DNA of 46,689 bases, from positions 1 through 46,689 of the forward strand of contig CAINNJ010000061.1 of assembly GCA_903851195.1 (NCBI GenBank), in the 5' to 3' direction. The notes beneath the pieces were generated by a model. That model saw only the letters and a program-made list of their open reading frames with translations. It ran no database searches and had not been told where the DNA came from. The position numbers and the translations under genes are program-made. Every line of letters begins with the position of its first letter. The first letter of the stretch is position 1. This DNA comes from an uncultured Acidobacteriia bacterium. GTDB taxonomy: Bacteria > Acidobacteriota > Terriglobia > Bryobacterales > Bryobacteraceae. Shown piece by piece: positions 33,039 through 41,181 of the stretch.

Positions 33039-36000
33039 ATGAAGTCTTTCCGTGCCCTACCCTTCCTGGCCGGTGCAGTGGCAGTGTGCGCCTCCGCGCA
33101 AACCCCGGATTTCAATACCGGCCAAGCCGCCCGCCTCGTCATCGGACAGAAGAATTTCACGTTGGCGGATTATGGTGCCACCAATCAGCTGATTGGCTCT
33201 CCGGCCGGCCTCGCCCTCGCCAACGGCGTCCTCTGGGTTGTTGATTCCAACCGGCTGGGTTCCACGCCGAACAACAACCGCGTTCTCCGATTCAGCGACC
33301 TGAATACCTACCCTGGTCCGAAAGATAAGCCGGATCTGGCGGGCAGCACCTGTGGCGCCTGCCGGGGAACCGCCAGCATGGTGGTGGGCCAGCCGGATTT
33401 CGTCACCACGAACCGGAGTCTCAACGCCAACGGCCTGCGCAACCCGACCGGCGTGGCCAGCGATGGCAAGATTCTTGTGGTTGCCGATACGGATAACAAC
33501 CGCGTCCTGATCTGGAATTCCCTGCCGAAGGCGAACGGACAACCCGCCGACGTGGTGATCGGCCAGCCCGATTTCACCCACAACGGCACGGCCGTGCCGC
33601 CTACCCAGACCTCCTTGCGCGGTCCGGAGGGCGTGTGGCTCAGCGGCGGCAAGCTGTTCGTCGCCGATTCGCAGGACAACCGCGTTCTGATTTACAACAA
33701 GGTCCCCACGTCGAATAACGCCCCGGCGGACGTCGTGGTGGGGCAGAAAAACTTTACGGCTTTTGTGGAACCGGATCTCACGTCGAAGCAGCCCACCACG
33801 GCGGCGGACAACATGCAGACGCCGGTGGCTGTCAGTTCCGATGGGGTTCGTCTGTTCGTCGCCGATCTGGGGCAGAATCGCGTGTTGATCTGGAACACCG
33901 TTCCCACGACCAATGGCGTGGCGGCGAACGTCGCGATCGGTCAGCCAGACTTGGTTTCCGCCGGGGAGAATAACAGCTACACGGTGGTGGACGCTACCGT
34001 CGATTCCGCCGGCAATCCGACCAAACTGACGCCGGTTCTTTGTCAGTCGAACGGCACGGACAGCGCGGGCAACGCCACTTTCCCCACGCGTTGCGCCGCG
34101 ACGCTCTCCTTTCCGCGCTTCGTGATTTCGGACGGCACCCGCCTGTTCGTCGCCGACGGCGGTAACGACCGCGTCCTGATCTTCAACAAGATCCCGACGG
34201 CCAATGGGCAGCGCGCCGACATCATTATCGGCCAGCCCGACGAGTTCAGCGATAACACCGGTCTTAATCCGGACGGCACCGATGCCTTCCAGACGCCGAC
34301 GTGTCTGGCGTGGGACGGCACGAATCTCTTTGTCAGCGACGGCTATAACCGCCGGGTGGAAATCTTCTCGCCCGCCGTCCAAAACGTGCCGCTGGACGGA
34401 ATCCGGAACGCGGCCAGCCAGCAGATTTACGCGCTCGGATCGGTGACGATTTCCGGTTCGGCGACCGCCAAAGACACCATCACGATTACGATCAACGGCA
34501 CCGCTTACACGTACACCGTGAAGGATAAAGACACCCTGGAACTGATTGTTCAGGGCCTGGTGAACGCGATCAACCAAGGGACCACGCCGGATCCGAATGT
34601 GGTCGCGACCGTCAACCTGTCGGCGCTCGCCGTGGTCCTGACCGCGAAGAAACCCGGCGCCGACGGCGGAAACATTACGCTTGCCACCAGCGTGTCGACC
34701 AGCGCGACCGTTGTGGGAACCACCAGCGGCGCCACGCTCAACATTTATCTCGAAAATCCGTCGCAGATCGCTCCGGGCACCATCATCGAAGTGAACGGCA
34801 CGAATCTGTGCGACAACACGGCGACATCCGACTTCACGCAGGCGTATCTCTCCACCAGCCTGAAAGGCTGCACGGTTTATGTGGACGGCGTTCCCGCGCC
34901 CCTGCTCTACGTTTCGCCCACGCAGATCAACGTGCAGATGATGAACGAAGCGCAGGACCGGACGAGCGTCAGCATTTACGTGCGGTCTGAACATGCCGAC
35001 GGCAGCGTCACGGTGAGCACTCCGGTGGCAACGACAATCGTGCCGCAGAACCCGGGCCTGTTCGCCGAGGCGGGCAACGACCCCCGCCGCGGCATCATCT
35101 ATCACGGCTCCAGCAGCGCGTTCGACCTGGTGGGCGTGGACGGCACAATCCAGGCGGGCGACGTGGCCAATATCGTTATCAACAGCACGACTTACACGTA
35201 TACGGTCGTCGCAACGGACACCCTCGCAACCGTTCGGGACGCGTTGATTTTAGCCATTAACAGCGCGCCGGACCCGTATGTCCATGCCTCGGTGGCCAAC
35301 GAGTATTACCGCATCGCGCTGACGGCCAACACGCCGGGACCGCAAGGTGAAGGCGTGACGGTGACGCAGAGCGTCACCACGGCCAGCACCAATACGGCGG
35401 GCGCGACGCTGCTGCTGACGGTGTACAACCCGACGCTTTGCTGCTCGAACGTGGAAGGCCAGCAGGTTACGGCGGATAATCCGGCCGTGCCGGGAGAACT
35501 GCTGTACACATTCGCGACGGGCATCGGCGTCACCGAGCCACAGACGACGAATACCGGACAGGTCTTTCCGGGTGGTTCCGCGGATCCGCCCGCGGTGGCG
35601 GTCGACTCGATTCTGACCGGCGGCACCACCGCGAATGTGGTGAGCGTCGGCCTTCTGCCGGGCACCGTGGGCGTCTACTACGTTCAGTTCCAGCTCAATT
35701 CGGGCCTCGCCTCGAATACGGCCACGCAGATGACGATCGCCCAACAGGCGTTTGTCAGTAACGTGGTCACCTTCCCGGTGGCGGTTCCCGGCTTGGGCAC
35801 GCACCTTGTGGTGCGTCCCGATGTGCTGAGTACCTCGGTGGGCGGAACGGTCAACTTCACCGTTACGGCACTCGACTACAAGGGCAACATCGCCACCAGC
35901 TATACGGATACGGTTCACCTGACCAGCACCGATGGTAATGCGACAATCCCGGCGGATGCGGGTCTGAGCGCCGGCGTTGGCACCTTCGCGGTGACTTTCA

Positions 36001-36086
36001 ACACGGCCGGACTGCAGTCGCTGACGGTCACGGATACGGCCGCTTCTTCGATAAACGGAACGTCGCCGGGTATTCAGGTCAAATAG
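33039..36086 (+). CDS. Secreted NHL-like repeat protein with an interrupted Solibacter-type domain and Ig-like tail
   Basis: 1015 residues from the ATG at 33039, which starts the signal peptide (M-K-S-F-R-A-L-P-F, ending C-A-S-A-Q); in-frame upstream codons do not. Residues ~25-450 contain about six propeller-like units with V-V-I-G-Q-P-D-F and N-R-V-L-I-W-N. A Soli_cterm domain spans ~455-925 (Y-V-S-P-T-Q-I-N-V-Q at ~622-631) but is twice as long as usual, because two related ~100-residue modules are inserted at ~468-572 and ~702-795. A last Ig-like domain (~925-1015) has S-V-G-G-T-V-N-F-T-V-T. It is probably a surface binding protein; no enzyme motif was seen. Confidence 0.88.
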   Translation: MKSFRALPFLAGAVAVCASAQTPDFNTGQAARLVIGQKNFTLADYGATNQLIGSPAGLALANGVLWVVDSNRLGSTPNNNRVLRFSDLNTYPGPKDKPDLAGSTCGACRGTASMVVGQPDFVTTNRSLNANGLRNPTGVASDGKILVVADTDNNRVLIWNSLPKANGQPADVVIGQPDFTHNGTAVPPTQTSLRGPEGVWLSGGKLFVADSQDNRVLIYNKVPTSNNAPADVVVGQKNFTAFVEPDLTSKQPTTAADNMQTPVAVSSDGVRLFVADLGQNRVLIWNTVPTTNGVAANVAIGQPDLVSAGENNSYTVVDATVDSAGNPTKLTPVLCQSNGTDSAGNATFPTRCAATLSFPRFVISDGTRLFVADGGNDRVLIFNKIPTANGQRADIIIGQPDEFSDNTGLNPDGTDAFQTPTCLAWDGTNLFVSDGYNRRVEIFSPAVQNVPLDGIRNAASQQIYALGSVTISGSATAKDTITITINGTAYTYTVKDKDTLELIVQGLVNAINQGTTPDPNVVATVNLSALAVVLTAKKPGADGGNITLATSVSTSATVVGTTSGATLNIYLENPSQIAPGTIIEVNGTNLCDNTATSDFTQAYLSTSLKGCTVYVDGVPAPLLYVSPTQINVQMMNEAQDRTSVSIYVRSEHADGSVTVSTPVATTIVPQNPGLFAEAGNDPRRGIIYHGSSSAFDLVGVDGTIQAGDVANIVINSTTYTYTVVATDTLATVRDALILAINSAPDPYVHASVANEYYRIALTANTPGPQGEGVTVTQSVTTASTNTAGATLLLTVYNPTLCCSNVEGQQVTADNPAVPGELLYTFATGIGVTEPQTTNTGQVFPGGSADPPAVAVDSILTGGTTANVVSVGLLPGTVGVYYVQFQLNSGLASNTATQMTIAQQAFVSNVVTFPVAVPGLGTHLVVRPDVLSTSVGGTVNFTVTALDYKGNIATSYTDTVHLTSTDGNATIPADAGLSAGVGTFAVTFNTAGLQSLTVTDTAASSINGTSPGIQVK
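34440..34755 (+). repeat. Inserted module copy 1 in the Soli_cterm domain
   Basis: Encodes residues ~468-572: T-I-T-I-N-G-T-A-Y-T-Y-T-V, then D-T-L, A-I-N, P-D-P-x-V, L-T-A-x-x-P-G and G-A-T-L-N-I-Y. It ends directly before A-P-G-T-I-I-E-V-N-G-T-N-L, the first conserved strand of Soli_cterm. Compare the copy at 35142-35426. Confidence 0.75.
35142..35426 (+). repeat. Inserted module copy 2 in the Soli_cterm domain
   Basis: Encodes residues ~702-795 with the same order of motifs as copy 1: I-N-S-T-T-Y-T-Y-T-V, D-T-L, A-I-N, P-D-P-Y-V, L-T-A-N-T-P-G and G-A-T-L-L-L-T. It is soon followed by V-P-G-E-L-L-Y-T-F-A-T-G-I-G, the second-half strand of Soli_cterm. It is shorter than copy 1 by roughly ten residues. 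Confidence 0.75.
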
Positions 36087-36093
36087 CTTTTTG

Positions 36094-36178
36094 AAAAAAC
36101 GCTCGGGGTTCAGCCGCCGGACACGGCTGAACGGGTGGTTGCCCGGCCTGACGGCGCCACGCCCGGCGGCTCCCGAGC
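36094..36178 (-). terminator. Branched terminator-like structure for the helical-protein gene
   Basis: GCTCGGG (36101-36107) pairs with CCCGAGC (36172-36178). Inside it, GTTCAGCCG (36108-36116) pairs with CGGCTGAAC (36124-36132), and further short GC stems are possible. On the minus strand the closing stem is followed by G then six T (36099-36094). It lies in the 110-base gap between convergent genes ending at 36086 and 36197. Confidence 0.6.
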
Positions 36179-36196
36179 TTCGTTCAGTTCTGGTGT

Positions 36197-37750
36197 TTAG
36201 TTTTTCGTCTTTCTCGACGAAGTCATCCAGGATTCATGCGGGCGCTCCAGCAGCGCCTGCGCGATTTCCACGCGGGCGAAGACGGCGAGATCCCGATCGG
36301 CGATGCGGGTCAACAGAGTGTCCGCACCCACGCCGAAAACCTTCACGCCCGAGATGACGATGTGACGGTAGGCGTTCGTGGACGGCCATTCATCGCGCGG
36401 CGCGGGGTTCGGCTCGTCCGCATCCGTATCGAGCTTGTAAAGTTCTTCGGCGTCGTCGAAGGCGTGGTCCAGGGCTTCCCTCGCGAGTTTGTCGTTTTTG
36501 ACGGCGTGGGCGGCTTCCGCAATATGCGCCCAGGCCTGCGCGCGCAGTTGCGGCTCTTTCGTTTCTTTTAAGAGGTCCATGCATTCGCTCAGCACGGACT
36601 CGGCGGTGCCCGGATCCACCGCGGCAGCCTCCGCAATGATGCCGGATAACAGTTCCAGGCGAACTGCGGGAGCCTTCAGGGCCCGGACGATTTCGAGCGA
36701 CCGAAGCAGTCCCTTCCTCTGCGACTCCGGAGTTTCCGAATCGCCCATTTCCTTTTCGAGCGCTTCGAGTTGGGCGATCGCCTTACCCATCTCGGAACCT
36801 CTGGCGCCGGCGGCGCTGGTGTCGCCCCCATCGGACCGGGCGGAGTTCCCCAACTGCCCCATGTCTTCCGGGCCTTTCGGGAAGCGGTCGAGCGCGGCCT
36901 TCAGTTCCGGGCGGCGATCCAGGATTTCATCGGCGCGCTTCGGATCGATGGCGCGAACCACATGCAGAATGCGGAACAGTTCCACGTTCTGCCGCCCGTG
37001 CAGCGTCACGGAGCCCTTCTCGGCCGACAGCGTTTCGTTCAGGTCGCCGTCCTTCAGGCTCAGAATATGCGCGGTCACCTGGTTGACAGAAGCTTCGGCC
37101 GTCGATTTCGGAATCTCCTTCCAGCGCTTCACCAGAAAATCGCCGAAGGCTTCGGCGGGCCGCAGGGTGTAGGCGGAGAGCGCGTAGGCGAAGATCGCCG
37201 GGCGGCGCACGTCGTCCCGGGGCAGTTTGTCGAAGATCTGCCCCGCGGCCGCGAACGGATACTGACCGGTGGCGCCGACGGAATTCATCAGATCGATGGC
37301 TTCATCGAACTGCTTCTTTTCCAGCAGGCGTGCGACAACAGCGTCGATGGCGGGTTGCCGGGGATCCTCGTCCAGCAGGGCGCCGGCGACGGAAGGCACG
37401 ATCTGTTTCAGCATGGTGACGGCATCCGGCAGGCTCACCGGAGCCGTTGTGGCGGCGATCTGACTTTGCGCGCGCTCGCGGCGCGGTTCCTCGCCCGGGG
37501 GGATTCCCGCCGCGGCGGAGAAGGCTCGTTGCAGCCCTTCGAGAGCTTTGCTTCGATCCAGAACTTCGTAGTTCTCGCCCACCCGCATCAGCGCCATCGC
37601 CGCGACTTCGGGCTGCGCGCCGGGCGCGGCGTCGAACGCGGAGTCGAGAAGTTCGCGGGCCTTTTCGCGGGGCGAAGGAGTGGCGTTTTTTTCTGGAGGA
37701 GCGGCCTGCAGCAGCAGGGTGGCTAAGACTACCACATGGAAAGCAGGCAT
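36197..37750 (-). CDS. Secreted alpha-helical repeat protein of unknown function
   Basis: 517 residues with a signal peptide (M-P-A-F-H-V-V-V-L-A, ending L-L-Q-A-A, ~17). The body is rich in Ala, Leu, Glu and Lys, and reads as helical pairs resembling TPR or HEAT units (A-L-M-R-V-G-E-N-Y near 53, L-L-E-K-K-Q-F-D-E-A-I-D near 140, A-R-E-A-L-D-H-A-F near 440). A low-complexity Gly/Ser/Asp break lies near 310-325. No family or catalytic motif was recognised. It diverges from the SRPBCC gene across 44 bases. Confidence 0.75.
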   Translation of the reverse strand: MPAFHVVVLATLLLQAAPPEKNATPSPREKARELLDSAFDAAPGAQPEVAAMALMRVGENYEVLDRSKALEGLQRAFSAAAGIPPGEEPRRERAQSQIAATTAPVSLPDAVTMLKQIVPSVAGALLDEDPRQPAIDAVVARLLEKKQFDEAIDLMNSVGATGQYPFAAAGQIFDKLPRDDVRRPAIFAYALSAYTLRPAEAFGDFLVKRWKEIPKSTAEASVNQVTAHILSLKDGDLNETLSAEKGSVTLHGRQNVELFRILHVVRAIDPKRADEILDRRPELKAALDRFPKGPEDMGQLGNSARSDGGDTSAAGARGSEMGKAIAQLEALEKEMGDSETPESQRKGLLRSLEIVRALKAPAVRLELLSGIIAEAAAVDPGTAESVLSECMDLLKETKEPQLRAQAWAHIAEAAHAVKNDKLAREALDHAFDDAEELYKLDTDADEPNPAPRDEWPSTNAYRHIVISGVKVFGVGADTLLTRIADRDLAVFARVEIAQALLERPHESWMTSSRKTKN

Positions 37751-37794
37751 ATGTTTAATTCGCTGAGGGTCATTGTGACATCAAATCGAGCAGA

Positions 37795-38298
37795 GTGACT
37801 TACCGGCTTGAATGCAGCATGACGACGGCGGTCCCGCTGGCGCGGGTCTTTCAGATTTTCGAAGACGCGCGCAATCTGGAACGGATCACGCCGCCCTGGC
37901 TCAACTTTCAGATTCTGAATCCGGACGCCATCCGGATGCGGGCGGGCGAGGAAATCAATTACGTAATTCGGTGGATGGGCGTGCCGATGAAGTGGAAGAC
38001 CATCATCCGGGCGTACGATCCTCCGCGCATGTTCGTGGATGAGCAGGCAAAAGGTCCTTATCGGCTTTGGCACCACGAGCACACGTTCGAGGAGACCGCG
38101 GCGGGGGTGGTAATCCGGGATCGGGTGGATTACCGGTTGCCTTTCGGCTTGCTGGGTCAGGCGGCGCACGCGCTGTTGGTCAAGGGGCAGTTGCTGGAAA
38201 TCTTCCGTTACCGGCAGGCCGGCGTGGCGAAGATGCTGGCGCAGCCCGTGGTGGCTTCCGAAGACCCGGTGATCCGTCTTGTGCAGGTCGGTTCGTAG
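37795..38298 (+). CDS. SRPBCC-fold (START-like) ligand-binding protein
   Basis: 167 residues from a GTG at 37795; the first beta strand (Y-R-L-E-C-S-M) lies right after it, so the ATG eight codons later (37819) would cut the fold. A-R-N-L-E-R-I-T-P-P-W-L (~25-36) is a strong family signature, followed by W-x-x-x-I and F-V-D-E-Q-A-K-G-P-Y near 80-90. Relatives bind small hydrophobic ligands in a helix-grip cavity; the ligand is unknown. It is cytosolic. Confidence 0.87.
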   Translation: MTYRLECSMTTAVPLARVFQIFEDARNLERITPPWLNFQILNPDAIRMRAGEEINYVIRWMGVPMKWKTIIRAYDPPRMFVDEQAKGPYRLWHHEHTFEETAAGVVIRDRVDYRLPFGLLGQAAHALLVKGQLLEIFRYRQAGVAKMLAQPVVASEDPVIRLVQVGS

Positions 38299-38435
38299 CG
38301 GCCGCGGCTTCCTTTTCGAGCACTTCACCTCGAAGATCCGCCAGGTGCTGGCCTGAACGGGGAATAGGTCCGTTTTGGCATCGGTGCAACTTGCGGTAAG
38401 GGGCCTGTTTCGGTTGTAATACAACATATCTCCCG
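38299..38435. other. 137-base gap before the J-domain gene
   Basis: A gap between the SRPBCC stop and the TTG start of the J-domain gene. A weak TGTAAT at ~38415-38420 is the only promoter-like element noted. No RNA gene or strong hairpin was seen. Confidence 0.3.
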
Positions 38436-39497
38436 TTGCGTCATCCGTCTGAACTTTCGTTTTACGATGAACTCGGCGTAGCAAGCGATGCTACGCCCGA
38501 GGAGATCCGTAATTCCTTTCGCGCGCTCGTCCGCATCGTGCATCCCGATCACCAGCAGGATGAACAGCTAAAGACAATCGCGGAACGGCAGATGCAGAAG
38601 CTGAACCGGATCTATGCCGTTCTGTCCGACCCGGAGAAGCGCCGCCGCTACGATGAGGTTCTGGCGGAAAGCAGTTTCCCTTCCACCATCATCCTGAGTC
38701 CGAACGCCAGTATCAACGTGCAGCGTCTGAAGGAGCGGCTTGCGTGGGTGGGCGCGATGGTGCTGACGGCGGTGATGCTGGTCTGGCTCGCCTCGGAAAG
38801 TCCGGCCGCCCACACGGTGCAATCGTCGGAGCGCCCCGCGCAGGCAGCCCCTCTTGCGGTGAAGGGTCCCGCTCAATCCCCCGCCGGTGAAAATGGGCAG
38901 TTACTGGCCGAACTCAGGACGCTCAAAGCGGAACGGGATCTGGCTGTCAAAGAATTGCAGCGTCTGCGCAATTCGCGGGTGTCGGCAACTTCGCCTCGCG
39001 ACGCGGAACTCCTGTCACCTTCGCCGGCCGCCACGACGCTTACCGAACTGCCGTCTCTGGGATTGCCGCTCTCGGGCTCAAGTCTCGCCCCGGCGCGTGT
39101 CGGCTCCGTCCGGTCAGTTCCCGCCAACCGCGGGTTCACAGGCTTTTGGTTTTACACCATCCAGGAACCCGCGTCCCGGGTGAAATCGTCCCTCTATCCT
39201 CCGGAATTTATCGAGGCCAGCATCTCGGAGCAGAATGGACAGATCCGGGGAAAATACCGGTCCCGGTATAAGATCGTGGATCGCGCGATCTCTCCGGACG
39301 TGAGCTTCGAATTTTCCGGAGTTCCGGCAGGTGCGGTCCTGATTGCACCATGGAATGGTCCGGGAGGGTCGCGCGGCGAGATTACTCTGAAAATGGCAGG
39401 GGATAACGCTATGAAGGTCGACTGGACTACGTCTGAACTGGGCAGTATCCAAGGACTGATTACCGGAACCGCTACCCTCACGCGCAAGCTGGAGTAG
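38436..39497 (+). CDS. Membrane-anchored J-domain protein
   Basis: 353 residues from a TTG at 38436; no in-frame ATG or GTG lies between it and the J domain, so the start is tentative. The J domain (~8-74) has the essential H-P-D at 36-38 and L-S-D-P-E-K-R-R-R-Y-D at its end. A single transmembrane helix follows (~102-120), then a Pro/Ala-rich stretch, a short coiled coil (~137-163), a disordered Ser/Leu-rich linker, and a beta-rich C-terminal domain (~216-353) with G-F-W-F-Y near its start. The J domain should recruit DnaK on the cytoplasmic face; the last domain would be extracytoplasmic. No dnaK or grpE is adjacent. Confidence 0.85.
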   Translation: MRHPSELSFYDELGVASDATPEEIRNSFRALVRIVHPDHQQDEQLKTIAERQMQKLNRIYAVLSDPEKRRRYDEVLAESSFPSTIILSPNASINVQRLKERLAWVGAMVLTAVMLVWLASESPAAHTVQSSERPAQAAPLAVKGPAQSPAGENGQLLAELRTLKAERDLAVKELQRLRNSRVSATSPRDAELLSPSPAATTLTELPSLGLPLSGSSLAPARVGSVRSVPANRGFTGFWFYTIQEPASRVKSSLYPPEFIEASISEQNGQIRGKYRSRYKIVDRAISPDVSFEFSGVPAGAVLIAPWNGPGGSRGEITLKMAGDNAMKVDWTTSELGSIQGLITGTATLTRKLE

Positions 39498-39514
39498 CGG
39501 TTCTCCGACCCTGT

Positions 39515-40231
39515 TCAGCCGAGTTTCGCGGCCGCCTGGCGGTCCACATACCAGAACATTTCCGGAGACGAAATCTGCGAGGGAACCTGTAGCGGATCGC
39601 GCGGACCGCGAAGCACGTTGAAAAGCGGTTCCGTCTTGTCGCTGCCGGTCACGAGGCAGAGCGTCTTTCGCGCCCTTTCCAGCACGCCGGGCAGCAGCGT
39701 GACGCGATGCTGCTGGAACTTTTCCACCCAGACCGCGCCGGCTAAACCCGTCCTGTCTTCAATCAGCGGTTCGCCGGGGAACAGGCTGGCCGTGTGCCCA
39801 TCCGGTCCCATGCCGCGCTGCAAGACATCGAAGACCGGCAGTTCGCCGTTGGCCAGACCGAACGTCCGGTTGACGTCGGCTACATAGCGCCGCGCCGCTT
39901 CTTCGGGCGGGAATTCCGTCTCCACACGGTGAATTCGTGCCGGATCGAGGCCGATCCTGTCCAGCAGGGATTCGCGCGTCATCCGGTAATTGCTCTGCGA
40001 ATCCGTGACGGGGACGCATCTTTCGTCCACCCAGAACAACTCGATCCGGCTCCAGTCGAAGGGCTGCCGGGCCATCCACTCGAACATGATGCGGGGCGTC
40101 CCCCCGCCGGACACAGCCAGCCTGGCCACGCCTCGTTCCCGGCGCGCGGCAGCCAGAAGATCGAAGATGGCGGCGCCACAATTCTCGGCCGCCTCCTTCG
40201 CGCTGTCGAAGATCAGAAGTTCGTCGCTCAT
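39515..40231 (-). CDS. pgl: 6-phosphogluconolactonase
   Basis: 238 residues, typical length. Key blocks are A-V-S-G-G-G-T-P (~39-46), W-V-D-E-R-C-V-P (~67-74), and G-M-G-P-D-G-H-T-A-S-L-F-P (~139-151), the catalytic His region. It hydrolyses 6-phosphogluconolactone, the product of Zwf. It overlaps opcA by four bases (ATGA) and is the third gene of zwf-opcA-pgl. Confidence 0.95.
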   Translation of the reverse strand: MSDELLIFDSAKEAAENCGAAIFDLLAAARRERGVARLAVSGGGTPRIMFEWMARQPFDWSRIELFWVDERCVPVTDSQSNYRMTRESLLDRIGLDPARIHRVETEFPPEEAARRYVADVNRTFGLANGELPVFDVLQRGMGPDGHTASLFPGEPLIEDRTGLAGAVWVEKFQQHRVTLLPGVLERARKTLCLVTGSDKTEPLFNVLRGPRDPLQVPSQISSPEMFWYVDRQAAAKLG

Positions 40232-41181
40232 GCCGTGATCTGGTTCAGAACACGCTCGAAGACGCGGTCATGCACCACAATGCTGAGTTCCGCGTTCAGC
40301 AGTTCCTCATCGGCGCCCAACGGCAGGCTTGCCCGTTGTTTCAGCTCGCCGATGCGGACTTCCGCGCACCCGCTCATCAACTGCACGGTCAGATCGCCGT
40401 CCACGCGGATCATGAGCGGTTTGCCGGAACCGGCGCTGCCGCTTCCTTTCAGACCGACACGGGCATCCGGGAGCGAGGTCTCGAGCCAGGCTTCGAGGTA
40501 ACGGGCTTCAGGACCCGCCTCTTTGCCGTCGTATTCCACCGTAACCGTGCCGATCTTGCGGCTTTCGAGCAACTGCGCCAGCAACGAGCGGATCTCCGTG
40601 ATACGGGTCCAGGCCAGGTCGCCCGCGATGTGCCCGGCGTCGAGCAGACCGCCGAGTTCGCCGAAGCCGGGAGCGCCGGTGCGGGACGAATCCACGATAA
40701 TCTTGTCGCCCAGCGGGAGAATTTTGCGAATCCCGCCGGAACGGACCACGCGCGCCGAGCGCAGCAGAATCACGCGGGGGAGATCCGGCACGGCGAGCGG
40801 GCTCACAATCGCGGCCACATCGGCCAGACAATCCACCGTCGCGGTGATCTCCACCTGTTCACAGCAGATCTGCCGGCGTTGTCCGAACGGCATCCAGCAC
40901 TGCGCGAACACCCGGGCGGAGAGGAAATCCTCCCCTTCCCTGACCCGGACCACCACCGCGCGGCTGGGGTGTTCCTTCATGAGGCTGGCCAACGTCTCGC
41001 CCAGCGATACCGGATCCTCTTCGTCGTCCACAAAGCTGATCAGCGTCATGGCGCAGGCGCGCAGCAGACCGCCGCCGTGCGACTGATCGTCGCCCCCGGC
41101 AACCTCCTCTTTCCCCATGTTGGTCCAGAGTTCGCCCAACTCTTTGAGGATCTTATCGGGTTTGATCGGCTGACCGGACAT
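40228..41181 (-). CDS. opcA: OpcA-like glucose-6-phosphate dehydrogenase assembly protein
   Basis: 317 residues. The N-terminal helical part (~1-60) is followed by the OpcA alpha/beta domain with S-R-A-V-V-V-R (~73-79), Q-I-C-C-E-Q-V-E-I (~103-111) and L-L-A-Q-L-L-E-S. In cyanobacteria and actinobacteria OpcA binds Zwf and tunes its redox response and assembly. Here its start directly follows the zwf stop (TAA-ATG, no spacer), and its end overlaps pgl. Whether it works the same way in this phylum is inferred. Confidence 0.88.
   Translation of the reverse strand: MSGQPIKPDKILKELGELWTNMGKEEVAGGDDQSHGGGLLRACAMTLISFVDDEEDPVSLGETLASLMKEHPSRAVVVRVREGEDFLSARVFAQCWMPFGQRRQICCEQVEITATVDCLADVAAIVSPLAVPDLPRVILLRSARVVRSGGIRKILPLGDKIIVDSSRTGAPGFGELGGLLDAGHIAGDLAWTRITEIRSLLAQLLESRKIGTVTVEYDGKEAGPEARYLEAWLETSLPDARVGLKGSGSAGSGKPLMIRVDGDLTVQLMSGCAEVRIGELKQRASLPLGADEELLNAELSIVVHDRVFERVLNQITA

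Noticed and set aside
33057-35105. A 682-codon frame antisense to the NHL-like gene
   Set aside because: Repetitive Arg/Val/Gly-rich product mirroring the propeller repeats; the sense strand encodes the real repeats and signal peptide.
36101-36178. tRNA gene suggested by a 7-bp closing stem and a 78-base length
   Set aside because: No T-loop TTC, no D-arm and no 7-base anticodon loop in the right place; the first internal hairpin is 9 bp directly after the closing stem.
37769-37779. Inverted repeat GTCA-TTG-TGAC between divergent genes as a regulator site
   Set aside because: Too short and of expected frequency; no second copy or known operator match.
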